Positions 12,537-25,000 of a stretch of DNA of 64,000 nt are shown here, one piece after another (the stretch's first letter is position 1; every line of letters begins with the position of its first letter). The notes under the pieces are model-generated. The model did no database searches. It was not told the origin of the DNA and saw nothing but the letters and a program-made list of their open reading frames with translations. The position numbers and the translations under genes were made by a program. Origin of the DNA: Trogon surrucura (lineage: Eukaryota; Chordata; Aves; Trogoniformes; Trogonidae); contig CM036619.1 in NCBI GenBank assembly GCA_020746105.1, positions 59,569,135 through 59,633,134 on the forward strand, in the 5' to 3' direction.

Positions 12537-15500
12537 GTGGAAAGATAAAACAACCTACCCCCCCAAAAAAAAACACAGAAAAAAAGAACATGCAAAGTAT
12601 TTTATAAAGACAACAGTATGAGGAAAATATTAGTTCTCAGTTCCTAGGATGTTAAAATAAATAGCTGGAAGTACAAGTAGTTTGAAGTCATATTTGGTAG
12701 TAGCAAAGCCATAAATATGGTACAGGACTGCTGCATTTGAAAATTAATTGCTACCTGCAAATCACTGATGCCTCTGTATTAATGACTTTGAAGATCACTG
12801 TTCGGAAGGATTATGTTGGGTGGAATTGGAATAAAGGTGATCTGAAAACTCCACCAAATATGCGTTTAGATTATGTCTGCCTAGTTTATTCTTACATTGT
12901 TCTCTTGTATTATACTTTTAAGTTATCTCAGATTGATACTAAAATACATAAGTGCTAAAGATAAATCTTAAACTACATCACTTTCGTGGGATTAAGTAGA
13001 TAGAGAATGGTGCTTTACTAACTTGAGCATGGGCAAGCATTGTTTTTTAAAGGCTCAGTAGAACAAAGTTTTAACAAAAGATACAGATGAATTCTGTCAC
13101 CCAGAGCCTCAACCTTGGAGTAACAAGGGTCATTGCTAGTCACTCTATTAATCCATATGGTAGGAGTTTTCTACCAAGGCATTGTTCCAAAAGCAGCTCT
13201 GGTTCAGCACTTCACTCCTGGGCACCAGCCACCACAGTGCATGTAATCCACGAGGAGAAGATTTATGGACCTCAGAGTGAGACTCCTTAAAAAGTAATGC
13301 GTTAATCAGTGAGCCACTGAGTGAGCAAAGGGAAAATGCTGAAGCTTGTGCCATGCAGAATAAGACCCTGGTGTGAGTGCTACTCAGCAGTGCCGATGGA
13401 TTCAGCTTCACCCCAGTGAGAGAGCACTATGTTGGCTCAGCAAGTTGGGATATGGAATCTCTACCCTTCTCTGCCTGAAGAGATCTACTGGCACATCTCT
13501 AACCTTCAGAAAACTGGTCTGCCTGATAAACTGCTGAGTATGCTGGTTCCATCTGCTTTTCTCTCATCCAGCACGTGGTTAAGTATGCCACAAAAGGAGG
13601 AACAACTATAGAGAGAATGGGAGAGTCTCAGCCGCCACAGAAAGATCAGCTCTCTGCTACAATATGGGATATGGAGAAAGCTGAATCATGTCAAGAAAAC
13701 AAAGTCATTGATTTTTTGTATTCCATATCTTCAGTTCTTCGGTAGTGTGATGTTCAGCATTTTAGTTTACACTGTAGGATTCTGGCTATGTAGGGGAATC
13801 CAGGCAATGTGTCTGGAGCACATAGGAGACTTGTGCACGCTGAAGTACTTTTTGGAAAAAGAAGAGGAAAGAAAATGTAGAACAAAATCAAACACAAGCC
13901 AAACAGATTCTTACTTGCACAGGCCACTGCTCCTTTGGAGGGAAGATGGGTACTTCTTATAGTTTGAAATGTTTTAAAAAGCGGCAAGAGCCCCAACTGT
14001 CAGATTAGTGAGATGAGCAGAGGTATGTTTTACTGAATAAACCCCTAGCCATTAGGGCTGAAGAGTATGCAGTTCTCTGGATGTTGAAAGAATCTGGATG
14101 TGAGATACATTTTACCTTGATCTTCTCGCAGTGTCAGCACTCACTGTTTCTGAGTGTGCTGAAAAGTAGGACTTTAAATGTTAGGGGAACTCCTCCTAAG
14201 AAATCTCAGGCTTGTTTAGGTATCTCAGGAGTTAGGAAGCAGCAGAAAGAGGATAAGTCATAATTTGAAATAATGTAGCTGTTCTAATTCTAGTTCTGTT
14301 TTTTTTGATCCAGTCCAAAGCTCAGACTCAATTTCTGTCTTAAAAGAGAGAAGGAGTGCACTGTAATTGCATAAGTATGAGCTATCCAGACAGTGTAAGT
14401 GAAGTAATGTGTAAGAAATAGGCAGCTTTTTATCCAGCTGCAAAATTCAGAACTGATCATTAATATTTCCCTGCTGAAATAGGAAAAGGTTTTTGCAGCT
14501 GTGGTAAGTTATGCCTGAGATAGCAATTTGCTGCATGTATGCTGGAAGTGATTATTATCTCAATGATACTCTCAGTTGAGAGAAAAACAAAATTTAATGG
14601 AGGAAATTATGATGATGATGACAGTAGAGTTACCTCCAAACTCAACATGACAGGTACAAAGTAGATAAAGAATCCAAACATCTTTAACATTGTCCTGTTT
14701 GCAAGTAATAATAAACTTTGTAACAAGTAAACAAGTACTTTTAATTTTACTGATATTCTTTTCACCTCTATCATATGAAATGTGTCATGTGTATTACTTT
14801 ACCATGATATCCATAGCAATTGCATTGCCAATACAAGTTTGAAAAGTGAGGATTGTTTGAGTCTGTGTTCTGTAACAAGAAGGTGAAACTCAGTAGACAT
14901 AAAAGAGCTACAAAAGCTGTGGAATCTTGCTCTATAACTTAAAATAGCTTGCATGACAAGGAAGAAAGTTTCTTTCTGTAAATCCATCCTGCAGTTCTGA
15001 TGGAAGATGCATTTTGACCTACTGAGGTACGTTTTTACTGTGCCTGCTCCGAGTAGTCCCAGGGAAAGCACACCTGACTTTCAGTACCATGTACTTCACG
15101 TGGTGCCAGGACACTTCTCGGTCTTTCTCGAACTCTGCATTTTTCTCAAGTTAGATAATGAAAAACAAGATACAGAAGTAAAGTTACCAGGCCATCAGGT
15201 AGTAATGAGAAATCTATCAATCTGTCTGTTCTAATTAATTTGATAATGTTTACGGCTCTGTACAGTAAACACTAAGGAAATCAGCGTGTCATTTCCCATA
15301 CCTGCAGAGGAGAAAACGCACACCGATATTCATTTGTTTGAAGTCTCACCCTTCAGTAGGATAATAAGCTGAAACTGATAATGTAGTTAAATTCAAGCAG
15401 GAATGAAGTCACTGTTATATATGTGTATGTTTATGGTTGTGTAAAACTCTGGTAAGAGAAGACTGTAAGACAATATCACATGCATTTGATAATGAGAATC

Positions 15501-15711
15501 TTTTCAAGAAAGAATGAAATTATCTTGCTCTAAAGCAAGCTGACAGATTCTAATGGTCCTTCACATGCCTTGCATGATAAACATTCAGCTTATCTTTCCA
15601 AGAACAATAAAATTTCATGTACTACTGCTTGACATAAGAATTATTTTTACATATCTCCATGCCACTGACTTTCTTGTAAATTAATCTCACCTCTCATCAA
15701 TTTTTCACCAG

Positions 15712-16006
15712 CTCCACTCTGATGTTGATAAAGGAGATGGCTCCATCAAATACATCTTGTCAGGCGAAGGGGCAAGTTCCATTTTCATTATTGATGAGAA
15801 CACGGGGGATATTCATGCTACAAAGAGGCTGGATCGGGAAGAGCAGGCCTACTACACTCTCCGAGCACAAGCACTAGATAGACTAACTAATAAACCTGTG
15901 GAACCAGAATCTGAGTTCGTCATTAAGATTCAGGACATCAATGACAACGAGCCAAAATTTCTGGATGGTCCTTACACTGCTGGAGTTCCTGAGATGTCTC
16001 CTGTGG
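15712..16006 (+). CDS. CDH7: CDH7 coding exon c2: most of EC1
   Basis: This exon is 295 nt, enters in phase 0 at CTC ([10 protein letters not shown]) after a tttcaccag acceptor and leaves with one base over at the donor GTAAGT (16007). It encodes visible residues 1-98: the type II EC1 body, the LDRE calcium-binding motif ([14 protein letters not shown]) and the EC1-EC2 linker DINDNEP, then the opening of EC2 (VPEMSPVG). The adhesive Trp2/Trp4 arm and the furin site belong to the previous exon, which is not in the window. The 295-nt length equals the usual length of this exon in type II cadherin genes as I remember it. Confidence 0.97.
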
Positions 16007-19000
16007 GTAAGTGCAAAATACACTGTTGGTGTTGTGGGAGATTTGTTCCTATTGCCTTTTTAAAAATTTCATTATTTTTTACTGTATCACACTAAGCTAC
16101 TTAATTATCTATGAGGCACCTGCAACAGTTAGATATTTCAAGACTTAACTGGAAATAACATGCTAGATTAAGTATTTACCCTTTCAAAAATGTTGTGAAA
16201 GTCAAATAGCTATGTAGGGATTCAGATAAGCATTTTATGGTGTATTTCTCATTGCGGTGCCCAGAGGCTTTGTTTTATAATTCTCATTAACAGTAATAAG
16301 TTTCACACCTATGCTATGGTACTCAGAGGTGATAATATACCATTTTGTTCAGATAAAGTCTGTTCTTAGCAACCTCTTCAATTTCCTGCCAGTGCATAGC
16401 ATTTTTTTTTCTGTAAGTGTTTCATAAAGCAGTAACAGTTTACTGTATAACTTTCCTAATACTGAAATGTGAATAGCAAGGACTGAGGTACATCTTGAGA
16501 TAGTTTCAAATTTCCAGTGGAATTGGAGAATAAGGGCTTTCAGAGGCTTCACACCCCTTGTTGGAAAAGAAGAAATGCTAATTTTTCCTCAGTTTGAATT
16601 AGGGAAGAATTTCAACATCACATCCACTATTTCTTCATTGTAAAGAGACCAAATGCTCATCTGCTGTCAGATGCCACTGTTCCTTTGAAAGCTGACGGAT
16701 TGAGATCAGATAGGAGTTTGGCCTGGAGACATTTTGGTAAATTTTACTTTTACCTGGAATTATGAATGCAAGCGTGAAAAAGTGTGAGAACTTAATCTAC
16801 CTTGGTGGAAATATGTGCTCAGGAAGTCTGACTTCAGGTTACAACAGTTACATGGTGATTGAAATTAAGATTTTCTTTGCTTGACTGACTAAACCATATC
16901 AAAATTCAAGATGACGAGGCTACCCATATAGAATTTGCTATAGTTTCCTCAGTACTGTCTCCCCTGTTTTTGGACATTAAACAATGTCTCCAAATTGGAG
17001 CTAGAGAAAAAGAATCTTCCCTGCCTCTGTGCCTTACAGCAATCATTAGTCAACATTGCTTTTACATTTGAAACTCAGCTTAGAAGCCAGTAGGAGGTAA
17101 GTAAAACATTGCTAATGAGTTTTCTATTTATTTTACTAAGCATTGGCTGTAGACACTATTTCTCTTTTGATACTTGGCACTTGCTCATTGTCATTTGAAC
17201 ACCGTGTGGATTGCTGAAGAGGCAATAGGGGCCTTGGAGAGAAAGGTGGACACTGCAGGTTTTGAGGAGTATCAGGGAGGAGATGAAGCCGTGATAGGTT
17301 GCTGAGAAGTTTTTTCTGCTGCGCTTTGGAAAAACAGAGATAATCAGATAATCTAGGGCTGTAAAACCTAAATATTCAGCACTTCAAAAACATGTTCTTT
17401 GAAGTGCTGAATATTTAGGTTTATAATATTTAGGTTAAGTGCTGTTTTATGGGTTTTTTTAAAGCTGTAGAAAAGATATATTTTTTTTAAATTGCTTTCT
17501 TAGAATTATATTATTTAAGTGAGCTGTAGTATGCATCGATGACTACATCTTTGCATCTTTGTCTTATGCACTGAAAAGCAGTATTTTCCACATTTCCCAT
17601 TTGAATGAGTTACCTCTGTCTTGTCCTCTACTGGCATACTAACATGTGGACAACTACTACAGATATATGAGGTTTACCTGCACACACGAATCCATGCCTC
17701 TACCCCTCACTCATGCTCCAGTTGTTCCAAAAATTTATTGGGAATCAATCTGTGGAGAGTGCACAGTGTGCAGTGGAGAACATAAGGATAATTTTTCAAA
17801 ATGAGCTACTTTTGCATATTTTGTTGGATCTTTACCAGATGAAAGAGTAAAAGAAATTCTCTCCCCAAATGGACTACAGCACCCAGTATGTATTCAACTT
17901 AGATGGAATATTATGTAAAATTATTAACTGAGATTTGTGCAGTCTCTGGCATTTGCATAAACTATGGGTGACTTCATAAGCTTCTTGAAACTGTACATTT
18001 TCAACATCGTCATGGTTTGTATCACAAAACTACCAAGTACTTGAAATGCCTGTGACACTTGTCTTACGTAGTCACATCGATTCATAGTTTATTCACGTAA
18101 CACAATTTTTAATTAATCACCTAGAGCTTTCATGAAATATTAAGGAGAAACAAAGTATCTCTCTCCTATTTTGTTTAAAATAATATCCATAACAAAAAAT
18201 TTTAATTGGATATTAAGCAAAATGGAAGAGATCACAGTATTGTGAACCTAAATTAACTATACAAATCAGAGAACTATAACCTTTAACCCAAAGGGGGGTT
18301 ATGCAAGCATAATGATTCTGTATTTTATTTGACAAATATTTTAGGATATTATCTAAGGCTAATTAAAGTCAAATTTTTCTGTTATTCGAAATGACTTCAG
18401 GTCAATTTCAAATTATATTTGGGTCAGGCCCAATTATATTGATTATCCTGAATAGGGTAAATATCTTGATGGCTTGTAAATCTATTCATAGAAAAACCTC
18501 AGAAATATAGCTTATCTGAAAATCATAGTGGGGTTTTTTTTCAGGGATGTTTCTTGTTTAAAAAAATCTAGCAGTGTTATATTTCAAACAAAGAGATGGC
18601 AAATTATAGTTGAAAGAATATTAAAAGTGTTCCTGTGGTGTTGACCAAAAAAATAGCTAAAGTGAGATACTGATCTGCCTGATTTGTAACCAAGGGGGCT
18701 GGGGATAAGAATTCCAATACCCAACATAGTTTTGGTTTTGTTTAATCTTCTAAACTCTTCAGACATATTGACAGCTTTATTTGTTACCCAGGACAACAAA
18801 TATATTTCTTGTCATGTTTGGTTTTTTTCTGATTGAGATGGATAGAAACATTTGATTTTTATAGCAAAATCAAAAAAACCCCAAAAACAAGTAAAAAGAA
18901 AAGCTCCGTATTATGCTTAAATCTTTGCTACAAATGGGTAGTGGTTTTTGAGAGCCTGAATGGGGGGAGACTATCTCCAGTCACAAGGCCTCTCTACCTT

Positions 19001-22000
19001 GTGAGGTGCTGATTTGCCTGTCCTTGGTCCCACCACTACAAAAAACCCCACCAGAGACAAACTTGTGAGAAGAGATTTCTAAAACAACAAACTCAGACAT
19101 TTAAAAATTATAATTTTGAGGGGTCTCTAACTCAAAATAAACTTCAGCAAGCAATTTACCATTATTTGACCCTATCACAAAACATCCATCTCTGCAGCAT
19201 TTTGCAAACATTGCTGTATCTTGACTTGGGTACGTTAAAGTAGGGGTAGGGGTAGGGTTAGTGTCCTTTTTCTACCTGCTATTTATGGTTCTGAACCATG
19301 CTGCCATAAACAAGATTTGCTAGGGCACTCGTTCCATTGCATGTAGCAAAGCTGCAGTGCAATTTGTTGACTGTCCCATGTCACCTGTAAGTCCTAATCT
19401 TGAAGGCATGTATGACAGGTGACCACCTGTGTTATAAAGCAGAGAAAACTGTTCAGGAAGGAAAGGAAGACTTAATTTCAGTCCAAGAACACAAACTTTT
19501 CTTTTGTAAGATGATGTAGTTCGAACTTTGATGCAATTACCCTTTTTTCCTTGACCTATAGATTTATTGACTGTCCATGAGTATTCAAAGAGTTTTATTG
19601 GTTTAATTATTGTTAAAGGAAAATAAGAACATTTAAATCAATCCATATCAGGAACAATTAAGACAGTTCTGTGTTGTAATGATCGTCCTCTCAAGATATC
19701 CTCGTTCTTAAAGAAAAATCTGTTTTCTCTGGGAAAATCTCTCGAAATCTTCACATACTGATCTTTCCATGCATTATGTTTCCTTGGAACTAATTTCCTA
19801 CATGTAGATTTTTTCACATAGTTAACATACCTTATGTTAGCTTGCATGTTTTGTTTTTTTTTTTAAATATATTGTACATAAATCTCCCTCTTGGCATGGG
19901 ACTTCTGGAAGCTCAAAATTTCTGTGTAAAACTTTTAAAGAAATAATGACAATAGCAGTTGTTTTAAAAAATCTTTCACCCATGAGGTTTGAGAGACGTC
20001 AATTAGCACAAAAGGACTAGCAAAGTATCAGTGGTTTTGAGTCAATGATTACACTCAATTGGGATGAGTGCAGAAAGATTTGGTTTTAGAATTTTTACCT
20101 TAAAAACCAACACTTTTCTAAAGGATCTGTGTGTTTTAGGAGAGAGCCAATTAGATTCAGACACTGACTTTATTCATCTCTCCGAATGTGGAGGGTTTGT
20201 TTGCTACATCAATAGATTTTTACAGCAAACAAGCACTTCTAAGCTTGTGGGATTTCCAAAACGTCTGTGTTGAGGTAGCAGAGCCTTTAATTTCTTTGAT
20301 CTTCTGTTGGTCTGGAGCCCTTGAAAGCAGCAGGAGCAAGGAGTGAAGATGTAACTGCGTGTGAGGTTTATAAGCACTTTTGCCAATATTTGCAGACATT
20401 GTAATCTTCATTGACAGGGCTTAGGGTCTTTGTAGAAGTGGTAAGCCTGGCTTTCACAAAGAACACAGGATGTCAAATAGTCATTATGATACCCGTGTGC
20501 TCAACAGCTGGAGAGACTCTGGCAAGTTTAAAATAGGTCCCTGTATGAAATGACATTATAGAGTAATCTGTAAAATCTGTTTGACATACTGAATCAGAGC
20601 TCTTAGTTACCGGTGAACAGAAAATTGATGTATTTTAAGTCCCGTAACTGATAAAGGACTTGATGGATTAACTACCAATTTTCTTTTTAAACTTTCCATC
20701 TACTTCATAGTTACAAGTGGAATTTCAGGATGAGAATAACCTTTTCCCTGTCCAAAAATATTAGACAGCCCACAAGAGAGAAAAATTGCATTTAAAACAG
20801 AACTGCAGTCATAATACTATGTCATGGATACTTCTGGAAGACAGATCAGAAATGTGGGTTATCTAGATCATAACTTAAATGAATAAAGTTACCTTATGAA
20901 AAATCAAGCAAGTCCCATCCCTTGTAATCTGTACCATTTTATGGGGAGCTGCAGTTTATTGTTTCCAAACCTTCAGCCTGGTCCCAGGACCCGTTTATGA
21001 TCCTCTACTTAGCTGAGAATTGAAAAGCTGAGGAAAATGAATGGGGGACAATACTGCCTCAGATACAAAGAATTTCACAATGTTCTCCCACTCATTTCCT
21101 GAAAAAGTCAAAATAAAGCTGACCGGAATACAATTTACGTTAAATTCACCCTGGATACTTGCTATTGCAGTTTGTTCTTAAGAGTGGTTTCTAAACCTGC
21201 TGCTCTCATTTTCACATGTCAAAAATATGTTCATTTGGAAAATGAACACACTCTTTAGCAAATGCTTTTTTCTCTACTCTTGTGACTAAATCCAGTTTAT
21301 GAAGGAATCTGATCCTCCATTGAAGACCTTTACTGGGCATCTGCCAAATCACTACAATATTAATTTGCAACCTAACCTCCAGATGGGTCCCTGGGCTGTT
21401 GAATGGAAGATCTCAATGTATCAGACAATCTGCCAGTGAGAAAAAATAATCCTTTCTGGCTATTAAAGGGTGCTGACCGTGGCCAAGGTCCTGGCTCCCA
21501 AGTGTTGTTTTATTCTGCTCTCATCATACATCAGGGAAGCTGTTGTACGGAACAAAACAAATGGGAACTGTTGTGGAAAACATAATGAACAGAAACTGGA
21601 TGCAGAACGAGATCCTCACAAAATACCCTTCTTACTAGCCACTTAGACATTTCACTTTCTTATTCCTGTCAACATACAGACATTTCTTCATCAAGAAATG
21701 TTTATGCAGCAGATTATTACCACAGCTGATACTAAAATATTGCAGATTATTGAAAGAAATGGGTACTTTAAAAAGGAATTTAGACACAGCTCTCACTAGT
21801 TTTTCTCTGAGCTGAAACAAAAACTCTTCAGCCATCTCTTTGTAGAAGGGTAAGTAACTTCATAGGCAAAAATTATTCTTTTGTATATATTTGTGTGCAA
21901 TTAGCAGAATATATAATGCATACACATCTATTTATACTTGAATTTCTAACTACTCATTACAACTGTAGCATGCAGACTTCTCTTCAAAGGGAAATTATTA

Positions 22001-25000
22001 CTATATTTCATATTTAAGCATACTTCAGGCATCACCATCATTTAAGAAATACTGTTCACATACCCTTCACCAAACAAAGGCAGAGATAGAGGGAGGGACC
22101 TGCTGAGTGAGATGATTGTTATTGCTGTGAGTCAAAGGCTGAGACTATTTGGGAAGACAGAATTCTTACACTCTAAGCTGAATCAGCATGGAAATGATGA
22201 ACAGTTGTGAAAAAGCCACCTCACATCGTTGCAGATATATATTGGCACAGCACGTCGAATAGCTGTTTTTCAGATTTTTTTTTTAATGTTTTATGAACAA
22301 TAGTCCCTTAAACATCTTGCAGGTACCTCTGTGGTTCAAGTGACAGCCACTGATGCGGATGATCCTACTTATGGCAATAGTGCTCGAGTGGTTTACAGCA
22401 TATTACAAGGACAACCTTACTTTTCTGTGGAGCCAAAAACAGGTAACTTTCCATAAACTCTCTGCAGTAATGTCAAGTAAAAAAAAAAAAAAAAAAAAAA
22501 GAAAATATGCGTTAACACTTTCTGGGAACTTATTAGTGTGGTCTCTTTTTTAATTGAATACATTTGGATTTTGTTGATCTTTTAATCTCTTATGCTTCAG
22601 AACAGATTACGAAAACCACACATCTGAGCACTGTGATAAGTAGATATTGCTGGAATGGGAATTTTTGTCTTGTCAATCTGCAAGCTCCCTGGGCTGATGC
22701 CTGTTGCCATCTTTCTGATCAATGAAAATTTCAAGATGCTGCAAACAAGTTTATTTGCAGATATTTGTTTTAGAAATATCTGAATGCCATATAGCCAGAT
22801 CTCCTTAAGTATAGATTTATGGCATGATCAACTCTTCATTCTACTTTCTAAACTGAAGTTTTGTTGTAAGAAGTGTATTCTATCTTTGTTAGTTTTAAGA
22901 AGAAAGCACATGCTTCCTGTTCTTATCTGGTATAACCTTTTTCTGCCACAAATTACTAATGGATTTTTTTTACTATTTTCATAAAATTTGGGGAATATTT
23001 TAAGCCACAACAAGATGCAGCCTTTAATCCTCTGTTGGTTTAATAAACAGTATCTATTCTACTGTATCATTTCGTAGGGTGGCAAAGTACATTCTCACTC
23101 TGCTCAATTCAGTTTGGTGCCTGAGCCTTTGCTTAAACTGACATGGAGAAGAGTTATAATCTTCATTTCAGAGATGGACAAGTTGAAACAAAAGAGAAAC
23201 AAACTATTTATGTTATTTATCATTAACAGTGTTTGCTGTGAATCAGACCTGAATCCCAATGTTATGGCCAAAAGGTCACACTCTCCTTAACAACATCTAC
23301 GGTTGCAGAAATAAGTACTATAATTATCTTCGTATTGCAACAGGTCCATCTTCAGCAGGGATATCTTGCACTTTGTTTTTCCCTCCAATAAGTGTGATTT
23401 ATAGCAGTTTTCTCTCTGTCTCTCTCCATGTATATGTATGTACAATATGTATTGCCATAATGACTGCAGACAGCCCTTGAGCAGTAATATGGTAGTTTCT
23501 GCTAAATCAAAATCTTTGAGGATTCAGACTGAAATGTTTGCATACATTTTCACTTTGATGTGATACTCAGATTTCCTGCGTGCATGATAATTAGCTTCCA
23601 AATGATTGGTTAGCATTTCCTGGCAATTTAACTCTTATAGAAAAACAAGCAGGCCAGAAAAAGCAACACAGAAACAATAACATTATGAAATTGTATATTA
23701 ATTGTGTTTTAACATGTCTTGTAAAGTGGGTGAAATAATGCCAGACAGTCTGTTAGTGAAATAAATGTTTCAACCCAGAGATGATTAATAGCAAGTCCTG
23801 CATTCATAAGGGAAGAAAGAAATAAAACTCTAACTAAACCTTCCGAAAATATCAGATGAAGAGATATGTGTCCCAATGTGCCTATCCTTTATTTAGCTTG
23901 TTATGTTTCCTTTGCTGCTGACACAAAGTGCTGGTGGAGTAAACGGCTGCCTCTCTGGAAATCAGAGTTAGTGGCTGTACTATGTACTGAGCATGAAATA
24001 TTCATAAAGTCATCATGTTTTGAGAAGGCATATTTAATTTGTGATCTGTATCAACAGAACTGAATGGATAAAATATGGAGCTTTCTTCTATTTTTTAATT
24101 TAATTTAATTTCATTTCATTTCATTTCATCAGTTAATTACAAATTCTATACAGATCATCAAATGGATATAACAAAAACTGCTTCAGATATTACAGTACTT
24201 CTGTTAATAAATCAAAAGTCTCTTAATTACACTAATGTTTTAGAAGGGGGTATTGTTAAAAAAATATATGGTAAAATAAAATAATTTCATATATATGTGG
24301 AATGTAGCATGATATCAATATTAGTAAGAGTTAATTTGGTATTCAAGATGTTGTGAAATTAATGTTGATCTTGGAATCTCAAAAATGAATGCAGAATACT
24401 CTGCTCTTCCTAGCTCTAGAAGATTGGGAAATCAAACACAGAAGATATCTTCTAGGGAAGGGAATGTTACCCAAGTCATTGTGAAGTCTATAGTTCAGGG
24501 AGAAGATATTCAGAAAAAAACCAGTTATGGATGGCATCACCCCCAAAGAATCTCATACTAAATAAAAATTGTTTGGTTTTGGTGACTACTTAAAATAAAC
24601 TTGTTGTATATCAGTTCCCCGCCCCTAGTCAAAAGCTGTGATATTACTGTTGAAATTCATGTTTTCTTCGTAATCATTGATGTGCTGCTACCTTTCAAAT
24701 TCAACCTCAGCTTTCACAGTAATACATTTCCTCGTGCAACCATTGACATATCTTGTCTTACTGCAGGTGTTATCAAGACTGCCCTTCCGAATATGGATAG
24801 AGAAGCCAAGGACCAATACCTACTAGTTATTCAAGCAAAGGACATGGTTGGGCAGAATGGTGGATTATCAGGGACCACATCTGTAACTGTCACCCTGACT
24901 GATGTTAATGACAACCCACCCCGCTTTCCACGACGTCAGTTACTTTGTAAAAATATGACGTGTAGTATTTTTTCTAACCTTTGTTATTTTCTCACAAGTC

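Larger units (their letters stand above)
1..15711 (+). other. 3' part of the CDH7 intron preceding exon c2
   Basis: No CDH7 exon was found here: no segment encodes a signal peptide followed by an R-X-K/R-R furin site and WVWNQFF. It is ordinary AT-rich intronic DNA with a minus-strand CR1 (8991-9620), short microsatellites, a poly-T tract, a poly-A tract and a 16-bp inverted repeat at 1797-1849. Open frames of 60-113 codons scattered through it show no recognisable protein and often overlap on both strands. Two more GC-balanced segments (about 6440-6870 and 10500-11240) are discussed under findings. Confidence 0.8.
22443..24766 (+). other. CDH7 intron 3 (2.3 kb)
   Basis: Non-coding. It contains a 22-A tract at 22479-22500 beside the donor and an AATTT/CATTT pentanucleotide repeat at 24095-24129. 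Nothing else is recognised. Confidence 0.9.

Noticed and set aside
1..15711. First coding exon of CDH7 within the window
   Set aside because: No frame here encodes a signal peptide, furin site and WVWNQFF; the exon should lie upstream.
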